Shown: in pieces, positions 38,814-47,498 of the stretch | How positions within the stretch are numbered: position 1 is the first letter of the stretch | How the letters are laid out: the number at the start of each line of letters is the position of its first letter | NCBI GenBank assembly: GCA_030602315.1 | Contig: JAUVZY010000015.1 | Coordinates: forward strand, 1 to 64,000 | Source of the DNA: Pseudomonadaceae bacterium | GTDB taxonomy: Bacteria > Pseudomonadota > Gammaproteobacteria > Pseudomonadales > Pseudomonadaceae | Length of the DNA: 64,000 bases | Direction of reading: 5' to 3' | The notes under the pieces: model-generated | The model's database searches: none | The model's input: only the letters and a program-made list of their open reading frames with translations | What the model was told of the DNA's origin: nothing | Program-made: the position numbers and the translations under genes

Positions 38814-39704
38814 TCAGGCGAGGAGGTAATGCAGCACGGTACCGGCGAAGATCGCCAGCCCCGCCCAGTGGTTGTGCAGGAAGGCGGCAAAGCACAGCTG
38901 GCGGTCGCGCGTGGCGCTGAGGCGGTTCTGCCAGACGAAACAGCCTGCCGCCAGCAGCAGGCCGAAGTAGAACGGAAAGCCCAGCTCGAAGCGGGCCGCC
39001 GCCAGCACCAGGCAGAACAGCGCCAGGCCCTGGAGGATGGCGATGATCGCGCGGTCGGCATCGCCGAACAGGATGGCGGTGGATTTCACCCCGATCTTCA
39101 GGTCGTCCTCGCGGTCGGCCATGGCGTAGTAGGTGTCATAGGCCACCGTCCACAGCACGTTGAAGCAGAACAGCAGCCAGGCTTCCGCTGGCACGCTGCC
39201 GGTCTCGGCGGTGAAGGCCATGGGGATGCCCCAGGAAAAGGCCGCGCCGAGCACCACCTGCGGGTAGTAGGTGTAGCGCTTCATGAACGGATACAGCGCG
39301 GCGATCGCCAGCGCGCCGAACGACAGCAGGATGGTCGGCAGGTTGGTCAGCAGCACCAGCACGAAGCTCACCGCCACCAGCGCGGCGAAGGCGATCGCTG
39401 CCTCGCGCGGGCTCACCCGCCCGCTGGCCAGCGGGCGCTCCCGGGTGCGCTGCACATGGCCGTCGAAGTTGCGATCGGCGAAATCGTTGATCACGCAGCC
39501 GGCCGAGCGCATCAGGATCACCCCGAGGCTGAAGATCACCACGTTGGCCACGCTGGGCGCGCCCTTGCCGGCGATCCACAGCGCCATCAGCGTCGGCCAG
39601 AGCAGCAGCAGGATGCCGATCGGCTTGTCGAGCCGCGTCAGCTGGACGAAGTCCCAGGCGCGCGGGTGCAGGCGCGTGCTCGAGTGCAGAAGCTTCAGGT
39701 ACAT
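38814..39704 (-). CDS. ubiA: 4-hydroxybenzoate octaprenyltransferase
   Basis: A 296-residue inner-membrane prenyltransferase of ubiquinone synthesis that joins the polyprenyl tail to 4-hydroxybenzoate. Both Asp-rich motifs are present: [20 protein letters not shown] (NDxxD) and [20 protein letters not shown] (DxxxD). About eight to nine helices are predicted, and the length is normal. It lies 82 bp downstream of ubiC on the same strand, forming the ubiCA pair that makes and then prenylates 4-hydroxybenzoate. Confidence 0.97.
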   Translation of the reverse strand: MYLKLLHSSTRLHPRAWDFVQLTRLDKPIGILLLLWPTLMALWIAGKGAPSVANVVIFSLGVILMRSAGCVINDFADRNFDGHVQRTRERPLASGRVSPREAAIAFAALVAVSFVLVLLTNLPTILLSFGALAIAALYPFMKRYTYYPQVVLGAAFSWGIPMAFTAETGSVPAEAWLLFCFNVLWTVAYDTYYAMADREDDLKIGVKSTAILFGDADRAIIAILQGLALFCLVLAAARFELGFPFYFGLLLAAGCFVWQNRLSATRDRQLCFAAFLHNHWAGLAIFAGTVLHYLLA

Positions 39705-39786
39705 CGACGATCTCCGAACGCTAGGCGGGCCGGCCAAGATTAATCCATCGTCGCGGGCCAGGTGGGCGGCGCGCGGCGTTCTTTGC

Positions 39787-40335
39787 TCAGGTCGACACGT
39801 CGAGGCGCTGCCAGAGCGCGGGCAGGAACACTTCGGCCACCAACAGGCCGAGGCCGTTGCGGCGAAAGCACGAGCGCCGCGCCCACAGCCCGTCGGCGGC
39901 CAGCGGCGCCGGCAGCCACGGCCGCGGGTAGCGGCAGGCGGTCAGCGGGCCGCGGGCGAAGGCCTGATCGCAGAACAGCAATTCGCCCAGCGAGCGGCTG
40001 CCGAGGGTCGCCAGGTCCAGCCCGCTGCCCTCCAGCGCGGCGCGGGTGGCCACGCTGCGGGCGAACACCCAGGGCGCATCCTGGCCGCACAGCAGCACCT
40101 CGCGCACCCAGCCTTCGCTGGCGGCGGGCGCGTCGAGGGCGGCGCATTCGTCGTCACGCAGGATCTGCCAGCCTTCCTGCAGCGGGCGCACGGAAAACGC
40201 ACCGCCGGCCAGGGCGGTCAGCCGGCGGGTCAGCGAGCCTTCGTCGAACAGCCAGTCGAGGACGATCGCCGGCGGCGCAGAGAGCAGCTGGCCGGCGAGG
40301 CACCAGGCGGGCGGGGCGGGGAGCGAGTCGTTCAT
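39787..40335 (-). CDS. ubiC: Chorismate lyase
   Basis: A 182-residue cytosolic enzyme that cleaves chorismate to 4-hydroxybenzoate and pyruvate, the first committed step of ubiquinone synthesis. The family sequence is seen in [56 protein letters not shown] and SRSLGELLF. The ATG at 40335 gives the usual length; the open frame extends 49 codons upstream without similarity. It is divergent from hupB across 161 bp. Confidence 0.95.
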   Translation of the reverse strand: MNDSLPAPPAWCLAGQLLSAPPAIVLDWLFDEGSLTRRLTALAGGAFSVRPLQEGWQILRDDECAALDAPAASEGWVREVLLCGQDAPWVFARSVATRAALEGSGLDLATLGSRSLGELLFCDQAFARGPLTACRYPRPWLPAPLAADGLWARRSCFRRNGLGLLVAEVFLPALWQRLDVST

Positions 40336-40496
40336 GGCGCGCGAGTCTAGCACGCGGGTATTCGACGTTAGGCCAGTCTTGACGTCTGTCACTGGCGTGG
40401 CCGTTTGGCCCGTGCCATGCTCGTCGGGATCGTCTGGAAAGGCGGTCTCCGGGCATTTCCGGACCAAAACAACAACAATCAAGCAAGAGGCTACAC

Positions 40497-40769
40497 ATGC
40501 GCAAATCCGAGCTCGTCGCTGCCATCGCCGCGAAAGCGGATCTTCCCAAGGATCAGGCCAACCGCGTTCTCGACGCCATTCTCGACCAGATCACCCAGGC
40601 CATGGGCCGCAAGGACAGCGTGACCCTGGTGGGCTTCGGCACCTTCCTGCAACGCCACCGTGGCGCCCGCGCCGGCAAGAATCCGCAGACCGGCGAACCC
40701 GTCACCATCGGCGCCAGCAACACCGTCTCCTTCAAGCCGGGCAAGGCGTTCCGCGACGCCATCAGCTAA
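40497..40769 (+). CDS. hupB: DNA-binding protein HU-beta
   Basis: A 90-residue histone-like nucleoid protein. The N-terminal dimerisation helices begin MRKSELVAAIAAKADLPKDQ, and the DNA-binding arm contains VGFGTFLQRHRGARAGKNPQ with the conserved RxxRxGxNPxTG pattern ending in NPQTGEPVTI. It bends and compacts DNA. An AAGAGG site precedes the ATG. A 7-bp terminator-like hairpin follows the stop. Confidence 0.97.
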   Translation: MRKSELVAAIAAKADLPKDQANRVLDAILDQITQAMGRKDSVTLVGFGTFLQRHRGARAGKNPQTGEPVTIGASNTVSFKPGKAFRDAIS

Positions 40770-40775
40770 GCTCCA

Positions 40776-40793
40776 ACGGGCCGCCAGGCCCGT
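40776..40793 (+). terminator. Hairpin after hupB
   Basis: A perfect 7-bp stem ACGGGCC / GGCCCGT with a 4-nt loop starts 7 bp after the hupB stop. There is no T-run. Confidence 0.5.
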
Positions 40794-40862
40794 CTGCCAT
40801 GCCAGTCAGCCAGGTCCGCCAGGGGCCTGGCGGCGCCAACCGTTGCGCGCCGGAGCACTGCC

Positions 40863-42041
40863 ATGAGCACACCCCCCTTCGACTGGGCCGACCCTTTCCT
40901 GCTGGCCCGGCAACTGACCGACGACGAACGCCTGGTGCAAGACAGCGCCGCCCGCTTCGCCGCCCGCCAGCTCGCCCCGCGTATCCTCGATGCCTTCCGC
41001 CACGAACATACCGACCCGGCGATCTTCCGCGAAATGGGCGAAGCCGGCCTGCTCGGCGCCCTGCTGCCGGCGGCGTTCGGCGGCAGCGAACTGGGCGCGG
41101 TGGCCTACGGGCTGATCGCCCGGGAGATCGAGCGCATCGACTCGGGCTTTCGCTCGATGCTCAGCGTGCAGTCCTCGCTGGTGATGCTGCCGATCCTGCG
41201 CTTTGGCAGCGACGCGCAGCGCGCCCGCTACCTGCCGAAACTGGCCAGCGGCGAGCTGATCGGCTGCTTCGGGCTGACCGAGCCGGACCACGGCTCCGAC
41301 CCCGGCAGCCTGGCCACCCGCGCCCGCCGCGCAGCGGGCGGCTTTCGGCTGTCCGGCGCCAAGACCTGGATCACCAACAGCCCGCTGGCCGACCTGTTCC
41401 TCGTCTGGGCGCGGGACGACGACGGGCAGATCGGCGGCTTTCTGCTGGAAAGGGGCTCGGCGGGCCTCGAAGCGCCGCCGATCCACGGCAAGGTCGGCCT
41501 GCGCGCCTCGCTCACCGGGCAGATCCTGATGGATGAGGTGTTCGTCCCCGAGGGCAACCGGCTGCCGGGCGTCAGCGGCCTGAAAGGGCCGTTCACCTGC
41601 CTCGACTCGGCGCGCTACGGCATCGCCTGGGGCGCGCTGGGCGCCGCCGAAGCCTGCTGGCACAGCGCCCGGCAGTACGTGCTCGACCGCCAGCAGTTCG
41701 GCCGGCCGCTGGCGGCCAACCAGCTGATCCAGAAGAAGCTGGCCGACATGCAGACCGAGATCGCCCTGGCGCTGCAGGGCTGCCTGCGTCTGGGCCGGCT
41801 GAAGGAAGAGGGCGCCGCCGCGCCGGAGCTGACCTCGATGATGAAGCGCAACAGCTGCGGCAAGGCGCTGGAGGTGGCCCGCCTGGCGCGCGACATGCTC
41901 GGCGGCAACGGCATCAGCGACGAATTCGGCGTGGCCCGGCACCTGGTGAATCTCGAGGTGGTGAACACCTACGAGGGCACCCACGACATCCATGCGCTGA
42001 TCCTCGGCCGCGCACAGACCGGCATCCAGGCGTTCTGCTGA
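40863..42041 (+). CDS. gcdH: Acyl-CoA dehydrogenase, probable glutaryl-CoA dehydrogenase
   Basis: A 392-residue flavoprotein of the acyl-CoA dehydrogenase family. FAD/substrate motifs are [20 protein letters not shown] and [20 protein letters not shown]; the catalytic glutamate sits in [20 protein letters not shown], the arrangement typical of glutaryl-CoA dehydrogenase, which oxidatively decarboxylates glutaryl-CoA to crotonyl-CoA in lysine/tryptophan breakdown. The N-terminal [20 protein letters not shown] also fits GcdH. No CaiB-type CoA-transferase or LysR regulator accompanies it here, which leaves some doubt about the exact substrate. Confidence 0.85.
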   Translation: MSTPPFDWADPFLLARQLTDDERLVQDSAARFAARQLAPRILDAFRHEHTDPAIFREMGEAGLLGALLPAAFGGSELGAVAYGLIAREIERIDSGFRSMLSVQSSLVMLPILRFGSDAQRARYLPKLASGELIGCFGLTEPDHGSDPGSLATRARRAAGGFRLSGAKTWITNSPLADLFLVWARDDDGQIGGFLLERGSAGLEAPPIHGKVGLRASLTGQILMDEVFVPEGNRLPGVSGLKGPFTCLDSARYGIAWGALGAAEACWHSARQYVLDRQQFGRPLAANQLIQKKLADMQTEIALALQGCLRLGRLKEEGAAAPELTSMMKRNSCGKALEVARLARDMLGGNGISDEFGVARHLVNLEVVNTYEGTHDIHALILGRAQTGIQAFC

Positions 42042-42172
42042 GAATTGCGCCCCGCCCCGGCACCGCCCGCGCACTGGCGGCTGGGCGGACGCTGGGCCAT
42101 GATGCGCAGCCGCGCCAAGCGGGCCGGGCTTGAACTCTGCCCGGCAGCCTCTATTCCTAAGGAAGGATCGCC

Positions 42173-42787
42173 ATGAAAAGGATGCTCTCCATGCCCATCA
42201 CCCTGTTTGGCCGACTGGCCGTCGTTCTGGTCCTGTCGAGCTGGCTGGCCGGCTGCGGCATCAACAACATCCCTACCTACGACGAGCAGGTCAAATCCGC
42301 CTGGTCGCAGGTGGAAAACCAGTACCAGCGCCGTGCCGACCTGGTGCCGAACCTGGTGGAAACCGTGCGCGCCTACGCCGAGCACGAGCAGGAAACCCTC
42401 ACCGCGGTGATCGAGGCGCGCTCGAAGGCGACCTCGATCAACATCGACGCCGGCAACCTCGATCCGCAGCAGCTGCGCCAGTTCCAGGCGGCGCAGGAGC
42501 AGCTGAGCGGCGCGCTGAGCCGGCTGATGGCGGTCTCCGAACGCTACCCGCAGCTGCAGTCGAACCAGAACTTCCTCGCCCTGCAATCGCAGCTCGAAGG
42601 CACCGAGAACCGCATCGCCGTGGCGCGGCGCGATTTCATCCAGGCGGTGGAGCGCTACAACACCGAGATCCGCACCTTCCCCGGTCGCTTCTGGCACACG
42701 GTGCTGTACAGCGACATGCCGGTGCGCGAGAACTTCGCCGCCACCGTGGAAAACGCCGAGCAGGCGCCACAAGTGCAGTTCCGATGA
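42173..42787 (+). CDS. lemA: LemA family protein (predicted lipoprotein)
   Basis: A 204-residue LemA-family protein. The N-terminal hydrophobic segment ends in a lipobox WLAGC, so unlike simple LemA membrane anchors this copy is probably lipidated. The family core is NNIPTYDEQVKSAWSQVENQ, YQRRADLVPNLVETVRAYA, and the helical stretch to the C-terminal VERYNTEIRTFPG. Function is poorly defined; LemA genes commonly precede TPM-domain genes, as here. A strong site AAGGAAGG precedes the ATG, and the stop overlaps the next start (ATGA). Confidence 0.93.
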   Translation: MKRMLSMPITLFGRLAVVLVLSSWLAGCGINNIPTYDEQVKSAWSQVENQYQRRADLVPNLVETVRAYAEHEQETLTAVIEARSKATSINIDAGNLDPQQLRQFQAAQEQLSGALSRLMAVSERYPQLQSNQNFLALQSQLEGTENRIAVARRDFIQAVERYNTEIRTFPGRFWHTVLYSDMPVRENFAATVENAEQAPQVQFR

Positions 42788-43542
42788 GCCCGCGCACCGC
42801 GCTACTGGCGCTGTTGCTGCTGGCCGGTGCCGGCCTCGCCCAGGCCCAGGCGCTGCAACTGCCGGCCCTGACCGGGCGGGTGGTGGACCGCGCCGAGCTG
42901 CTCTCGCCGGCCGCCGAGGCGCGCCTGACCAGCATGCTGGCCGCCCACGAGCAGCTGAGCACCGAGCAGGTGGTGGTGGTCACCGTGCCCGACCTGCAGG
43001 GCCGCAGCATCGAGGAGTTCGGCGTGGCGCTCGGCCGCGCCTGGGGCATCGGCCAGGCGAAGGAAGATAACGGCGCGCTGCTGATCGTCGCGCGTGACGA
43101 CCGCCGGGTGCGCATCGAGGTCGGCTACGGCCTCGAGGAGCGCCTGACCGACGCCCAGGCCTCGCTGATCATCAACCGCATCCTCCTGCCGGCGTTCCGT
43201 CAGGGCCAGTTCGAGGCCGGCATCGTCGCCGGCGCCGAGGCGATCATCCAGGTGCTCGGCGGCGAAGCGTTGAGCGGGGCGGCCGGTGCGCCGATCCAGC
43301 CGCTGCGCGCCGAGCAGCCGCCGGCCTGGCCGGCGGTGATCATCCTCATTCTGATGTTCCTGTTCGTGCGCCTGTTCGGCGGCGGCGGTCGTCGGCGCGG
43401 CGGTCTGGGGCGCGCGGCGGCGGCCGGCGTGCTGCTCGGTGGCATGGGCCGGGGCGGCTTCGGCGGAGGCGGCTTTGGTGGCGGTGGATTCGGTGGGGGC
43501 GGCGGCGGCTTCGGCGGCGGCGGCGCGTCCGGGGGCTGGTGA
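42784..43542 (+). CDS. TPM-domain membrane protein (YgcG-like)
   Basis: A 252-residue protein with a signal peptide (about 1-22), a periplasmic TPM_phosphatase domain (TGRVVDRAELLSPAAEARLT, WGIGQAKEDNGALLIVARDD, RIEVGYGLEERLTDAQASLI), one membrane helix (PAWPAVIILILMFLFVRLFG) and a Gly-rich tail of GGGFGGGG repeats. The Gly-rich C-terminus is typical of YgcG proteins. The role is not well defined; links to membrane protein quality control have been proposed for the fold. It overlaps lemA and is followed by a second TPM gene, forming a three-gene unit. Confidence 0.9.
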   Translation: MSPRTALLALLLLAGAGLAQAQALQLPALTGRVVDRAELLSPAAEARLTSMLAAHEQLSTEQVVVVTVPDLQGRSIEEFGVALGRAWGIGQAKEDNGALLIVARDDRRVRIEVGYGLEERLTDAQASLIINRILLPAFRQGQFEAGIVAGAEAIIQVLGGEALSGAAGAPIQPLRAEQPPAWPAVIILILMFLFVRLFGGGGRRRGGLGRAAAAGVLLGGMGRGGFGGGGFGGGGFGGGGGGFGGGGASGGW

Positions 43543-43552
43543 GAGGATGACG

Positions 43553-44170
43553 ATGACCCTGTTGAGCGAAGACGAACAGCGCCAGGTGGCCGAGGCCATC
43601 GACCGCGTGGAATTGCATACCGATGCCGAGCTGGTGACGGTGCTGGCCAGTCAGGCCGACGACTACCGCTACATCCCGTTGCTCTGGGCGGCGCTGACCG
43701 CGCTGGTGCTGCCCGGCGCGTTGAACTACTTCGGCGGCTGGCTCGGTGCGGCGCAGCTGGTGCTGGTGCAGTGGGTCGGCTTCATCGTGCTGGCGCTGGC
43801 GTTCAGCCAGCCGCGGCTGATCGGCCGGCTGATTCCGCGGCATGTGCGCCAGTGGCGTGCCTGCAACCTGGCGCGGCGCCAGTTCATCGAGCAGAACCTG
43901 CACCACACCAGTGGCGCCACCGGCATGCTGATCTTCGTCGCCGAAGCCGAGCGTTACGTGGAAATCATCGTCGACCGCGGCATCGCCAGCCGGGTGGACA
44001 ATAAGGTGTGGGAAGAGATCGTCGCGCGCTTCACCGCGCAGGTGCGCGCGGGCAACACCTTGCAGGGCTTTCTCGACTGCATCGAGGCCTGCGGGGCGCA
44101 GTTGCAGCAGGCGGTGCCGGCCACGCATACGCGCAACGAGCTGCCGAACCGCCTGGTGATCCTCGACTGA
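43553..44170 (+). CDS. Second TPM-domain membrane protein
   Basis: A 205-residue protein with two central membrane helices (about 35-90) and TPM-like segments on both sides: an N-terminal acidic stretch LLSEDEQRQVAEAIDRVELH with TDAELVTVLA, then GMLIFVAEAERYVEIIVDRG and a C-terminal helical region. It lacks a signal peptide and Gly tail, unlike its neighbour. ATG at 43553 is chosen because GAGAGG at 43541-43546 is correctly spaced for it; the ATG at 43547 directly abuts that site. A strong hairpin ends the lemA-TPM-TPM unit. Confidence 0.85.
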   Translation: MTLLSEDEQRQVAEAIDRVELHTDAELVTVLASQADDYRYIPLLWAALTALVLPGALNYFGGWLGAAQLVLVQWVGFIVLALAFSQPRLIGRLIPRHVRQWRACNLARRQFIEQNLHHTSGATGMLIFVAEAERYVEIIVDRGIASRVDNKVWEEIVARFTAQVRAGNTLQGFLDCIEACGAQLQQAVPATHTRNELPNRLVILD

Positions 44171-44173
44171 AAC

Positions 44174-44194
44174 GGGGCGGGCACCGCCCGCCCC
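44174..44194. terminator. Terminator between the TPM operon and hmp
   Basis: A perfect 9-bp GC-rich stem GGGGCGGGC / GCCCGCCCC with a 3-nt loop lies between convergent genes and probably serves both. Confidence 0.75.
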
Positions 44195-44200
44195 GCATCA

Positions 44201-45382
44201 TCACGCTTCCAGCTTGGCCGCCGGGCCGAAGAACTCAAAGCGGCACTGCTGCTCCGGCACCTCCAGCTCGCGCAAGAAGCGCTTCACGTTGGCCATGAAC
44301 GGCTTCGGGCCGAGGAAGTACACGTCGGCGTCGCGTTCGGCCGGCAGCCAGGCGTCCAGCTGCTCGCGGGTGAGAAAGCCCATGGCATCGGCGGCATCGC
44401 CCTCGCGCGGCTCGCTGTAGCAGACCCGGTAGCTGACCTGCGGATGTGCCTCGGCCACGGCCTTCACATGCTCGTCGAAGGCCTGCACACCGGCATGCCG
44501 GGCGCAGTGGATGAAGTGGATCGGCCGGCCGCTGTCCTTGGCGCTTTCGAGCATCGGCAGCATCGGGGTGATGCCGACGCCGGCGCTGATCAGCACCAGC
44601 GGCTTGTCCGACGGGGTCAGGGTGAAGTCGCCGGCCGGCGGGAACAGCTCGATGCGCTGGCCGACCTGGAAGTTCTCGTGCAGGTGGCGCGACACCTTGC
44701 CGTCGTTCTCGCGCTTGACGCTGATGCGGAACTGGCGGCCGTTGGCCGGCGCCGACAGCGAGTAGTTGCGGCGCAGCTCCTCGCCGTCCAGGGTCAGGCG
44801 CAGGCCGATGTACTGGCCGGGCACGAAGTCGAGCAGCGCGCCGCCATCGGACGGCTCCAGGTAGAACGAGGTGATTTCCTCGCTTTCGACGTCCTTGCGC
44901 ACCAGGGTGAATTCCCGCGCGCCGCGCCAGCCGCCTTCGGCGCGCTCGTTGGCGGCGTACACCTCTTCCTCGGCGCCGATCAGCAGGTTGGCCAGCTGCT
45001 GGTAGGCCGCGGCCCAGGCATCGATCAGTTCATCGGTGGCGATTTCCGGGCCGACCACCTCGCGGATCGCGCGCAGCAGGCAGCTGCCGACAATCGGGTA
45101 GTGCTCCGGCAGGATCTGCAGCGACACGTGCTTGTGCACGATCTGGCCGACCAGCGGGCCGAGCTTGTGCAGTTCCTCGATGTGCTTGGCGTACATCAGC
45201 ACGCTGTTGGCCAGTGCGCGCGGCTGGTCGCCGCTGGCCTGGTGGGCCTGGTTGAACAGCGGGCGTACTTCGGGGTACTCGCCGAGCATGATCTTGTAGA
45301 AATGGGTGGTCAGCGCTTCGCCGCCGGCTTCCAGCACGGGTACGGTGGCTTTGATCAAGGCAAGTTGTTGGGGGCTGAGCAT
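44201..45382 (-). CDS. hmp: Flavohemoprotein (nitric oxide dioxygenase)
   Basis: A 393-residue cytosolic flavohemoglobin that converts NO to nitrate using O2 and NAD(P)H. The globin domain (about 1-140) has the proximal His85 in IVHKHVSLQ and distal-pocket Tyr29 and Gln53. The ferredoxin-reductase-like FAD domain contains RRNYSLSAPANGRQF, and the NAD domain PLVLISAGVGITPMLPML and the C-terminal FEFFGPA. It is divergent from norR, the arrangement known for fhp/fhpR in P. aeruginosa. Two NorR-type sites and a sigma-54-like promoter lie upstream. ATG at 45382 gives the standard N-terminus MLSPQQLALIKATVP. Confidence 0.97.
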   Translation of the reverse strand: MLSPQQLALIKATVPVLEAGGEALTTHFYKIMLGEYPEVRPLFNQAHQASGDQPRALANSVLMYAKHIEELHKLGPLVGQIVHKHVSLQILPEHYPIVGSCLLRAIREVVGPEIATDELIDAWAAAYQQLANLLIGAEEEVYAANERAEGGWRGAREFTLVRKDVESEEITSFYLEPSDGGALLDFVPGQYIGLRLTLDGEELRRNYSLSAPANGRQFRISVKRENDGKVSRHLHENFQVGQRIELFPPAGDFTLTPSDKPLVLISAGVGITPMLPMLESAKDSGRPIHFIHCARHAGVQAFDEHVKAVAEAHPQVSYRVCYSEPREGDAADAMGFLTREQLDAWLPAERDADVYFLGPKPFMANVKRFLRELEVPEQQCRFEFFGPAAKLEA

Positions 45383-45426
45383 CAGCGGTCCTCGTTGTTG
45401 TAGGGCGAACAAGACCCGAAGCGGAT

Positions 45427-45442
45427 TACAGAAAGCGTGCCA
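45427..45442 (-). promoter_or_regulatory. Candidate sigma-54 promoter of hmp
   Basis: Read on the minus strand: TGGCACGCTTTCTGTA. The -24 element TGGCACG is perfect; the -12 element (CTGTA) deviates from TTGCA. It lies about 45 bp upstream of the hmp start and downstream of the NorR-type sites, as expected for a NorR-activated promoter. Confidence 0.55.
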
Positions 45443-45484
45443 GCCGTCAAAGCCCGGAAAGACGGCCTCCTGCCCGGGCGCTGA

Positions 45485-45495
45485 GTCATTTAGAC
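45485..45495. promoter_or_regulatory. NorR-type binding site (distal to norR)
   Basis: GTCATTTAGAC matches the NorR consensus GT-N7-AC and lies inside the perfect palindrome GAGTC-ATTTA-GACTC (45483-45497). Confidence 0.7.
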
Positions 45496-45508
45496 TCGGC
45501 GTAGGCGC

Positions 45509-45519
45509 GTCAAAATGAC
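45509..45519. promoter_or_regulatory. NorR-type binding site (proximal to norR)
   Basis: GTCAAAATGAC matches GT-N7-AC and is centred 24 bp from the other site. It lies only 15 bp before the norR start codon, immediately before its ribosome binding site AAAGGAG (45523-45529), which suggests autoregulation. Confidence 0.7.
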
Positions 45520-45534
45520 CGCAAAGGAGTCCGA

Positions 45535-47076
45535 ATGACCCAGCTACGCACCGCCGACCTGATCCCGCTGGTGGCCGATCTGGCCCGCGACCTGCCGCAG
45601 GCCGAGCGCTACCGTCGGCTGCTTGCCACCCTGCGCCGGGTGTTGCCCAGCGATGCCGCCGCGCTGCTGCGCCTGGAGGGCGGCGTGCTGGTGCCGGTGG
45701 CGGTGGACGGGCTGAGCGCCGATACCCTCGGCCGGCGCTTTCGCATCGAGGATCAGCCGCGCCTGCGCCAGCTGCTCGGCAGCCACGGCGTCACCCGCTT
45801 TGCCGCCGATTGCGGGCTGCCCGACCCCTACGACGGGCTGATCGAAGGCCAGCAGGGCAAGCTGGAGGTGCACGACTGCCTGGGCTGCCCGCTGTACCTG
45901 GACGAGCGCCTGTGGGGGCTGATCACCCTCGATGCGCTGGACCCGGCCGCGTTCGGCGCCGCCGAGCAGGCCACCCTGGAGACCTTCGCCAGCCTGGCCG
46001 CCGCCACGGTGATGGCCGGCGAGCGGATCAACCAGCTGCAGCGGCGCGCCGAGGATCAGCAGCGCCTGGCCGAGCTGTACCAGCAGGCGGCCGAGCGCCC
46101 GCCGGAGATGATCGGCCAGAGCCCGGCGCTGGAGCGGCTGCGCGAGGAAGTCGCGCTGCTTGCGCGCAGCGAGCTGACGGTGTTGATCAGTGGCGAAACC
46201 GGCGTCGGCAAGGAGCTGGTGGCCGAGGCCATCCATGGCGCCTCGCTGCGCGCCGGCAAGCCGCTGGTCAGCCTCAACTGCGCGGCGCTGCCCGAGACGC
46301 TGGTGGAGAGTGAACTGTTCGGCCACGTGCGCGGCGCCTTCTCTGGAGCGGTGGGCGAGCGACGTGGCAAGTTCGAGCTGGCCGATGGCGGCACGCTGTT
46401 TCTCGACGAGGTCGGCGAGCTGCCGCTGGCGGTGCAGGCCAAGCTGTTGCGGGTGTTGCAGAGCGGTCAGCTGCAGCGGGTCGGCTCCGACCGCGAGCAC
46501 CGCGTCGACGTGCGCGTGCTGGCCGCCACCAACCGCGATCTGGCGCTGGAGGTGGCCGAGGGGCGTTTTCGCGCCGACCTCTATCACCGCTTGAGCGTCT
46601 ACCCGCTGCGGGTGCCGCCGCTGCGCGAGCGCGGTGCCGACGTGCTGCTTCTGGCCGGCTTCTTCCTCGAGCAGAACCGCGCGCGGCTGGGCCTGCGCAG
46701 CCTGCGCCTGGAGGTCGAAGCGCAGCAGGCGCTGTTGGCCTACGACTGGCCGGGCAACGTGCGCGAGCTGGAACACCTGATCGGCCGCGCCGCGCTCAAG
46801 GCGCTGGGCCGCTGCCCGGAGCGCCCGCGCATCCTCGGCATCAGCGCCGAGCTGCTGGATTTGCCGGGCGCCGCGCCCGTGCCGACGCCCGCGGCGGCCG
46901 AGCAGGCGGGCGAGGCGCTGCCGGCCGACCTGCGCGAGGCGGTCGACCGCTACCAGCGCCAGCTGATCAGCCAGGCGCTGGCTCGGCACCAGGGCCGCTG
47001 GGCCGAGGCGGCGCGCGCGCTGGGGGTGGACCGGGCCAACCTCGCGCGGCTGGCCAGACGGCTGGGCTTGCGCTAG
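45535..47076 (+). CDS. norR: NO-responsive sigma-54 activator NorR/FhpR
   Basis: A 513-residue enhancer-binding protein. The N-terminal GAF domain (about 1-175) senses NO through a non-haem iron; the segment VHDCLGCPLYLDERLWGLIT matches the NorR pocket region. The AAA+ domain has Walker A GETGVGKELVAEAIH (from about residue 220), the sigma-54 contact loop GAFSGA (about 267-272; Ser where GAFTGA is usual) and Walker B TLFLDEVGELPL. A Fis-type helix-turn-helix ends the protein (WAEAARALGVDRANLARLAR). It should activate hmp in response to NO. Its stop overlaps that of the convergent GlcG-like gene. Confidence 0.94.
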   Translation: MTQLRTADLIPLVADLARDLPQAERYRRLLATLRRVLPSDAAALLRLEGGVLVPVAVDGLSADTLGRRFRIEDQPRLRQLLGSHGVTRFAADCGLPDPYDGLIEGQQGKLEVHDCLGCPLYLDERLWGLITLDALDPAAFGAAEQATLETFASLAAATVMAGERINQLQRRAEDQQRLAELYQQAAERPPEMIGQSPALERLREEVALLARSELTVLISGETGVGKELVAEAIHGASLRAGKPLVSLNCAALPETLVESELFGHVRGAFSGAVGERRGKFELADGGTLFLDEVGELPLAVQAKLLRVLQSGQLQRVGSDREHRVDVRVLAATNRDLALEVAEGRFRADLYHRLSVYPLRVPPLRERGADVLLLAGFFLEQNRARLGLRSLRLEVEAQQALLAYDWPGNVRELEHLIGRAALKALGRCPERPRILGISAELLDLPGAAPVPTPAAAEQAGEALPADLREAVDRYQRQLISQALARHQGRWAEAARALGVDRANLARLARRLGLR

Positions 47077-47498
47077 CCGGCGCCGCGCAGCGCCTGCAGG
47101 CCGGCCTCGGCGCAGGCTTCGTCCTGTGCCTCGCTGGCGCCGGAAACGCCGATGCCGCCGATGCATTCGCCGTTGAACAGGATCGGCAGCCCGCCGCCGA
47201 TCACCACCAGCCGCTCGCGCGCCGGCAGGCCGATCTGCAGCCGTGGGTTATCGCCCAGGACCTCCAGCCACTGGCGGGTGGGAAAGCCGAAGCTCGCCGC
47301 GGTGTAGGCCTTGTCCTGGGCGATGCTTTCCGAGTGCAGGAAGGCGCCGTTCATGCGCAGGTAGGCCAGCGGCAGCCCGGCGCGGTCCACCACCGCGACA
47401 TGGATGTGCACGCCCAGCGCCTCGGCGTGGGCCACCGCCGCACGGGCGGCGTGAAACGCCGATTCCCAGTGCAGCACGTGTTCGGTTCGGGTCTTCAT
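47073..47498 (-). CDS. GlcG/HbpS-family protein
   Basis: A 141-residue protein of the GlcG/HbpS/DUF336 family: AHAEALGVHIHVAVVDRAGL, PLAYLRMNGAFLHSESIAQD with the following KAYTAASFG, and the C-terminal RLVVIGGGLPILFNGECIGG, GIGVSGASEAQDEACAEAGL. Family members bind haem or cobalamin or accompany catabolic operons (propanediol, glycolate, aromatic pathways), often without a defined activity. It is the last gene of the dmp transcription unit, and its ATG overlaps the preceding GST stop. A chaperone or cofactor role in phenol breakdown is conjecture. Confidence 0.85.
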   Translation of the reverse strand: MKTRTEHVLHWESAFHAARAAVAHAEALGVHIHVAVVDRAGLPLAYLRMNGAFLHSESIAQDKAYTAASFGFPTRQWLEVLGDNPRLQIGLPARERLVVIGGGLPILFNGECIGGIGVSGASEAQDEACAEAGLQALRGAG

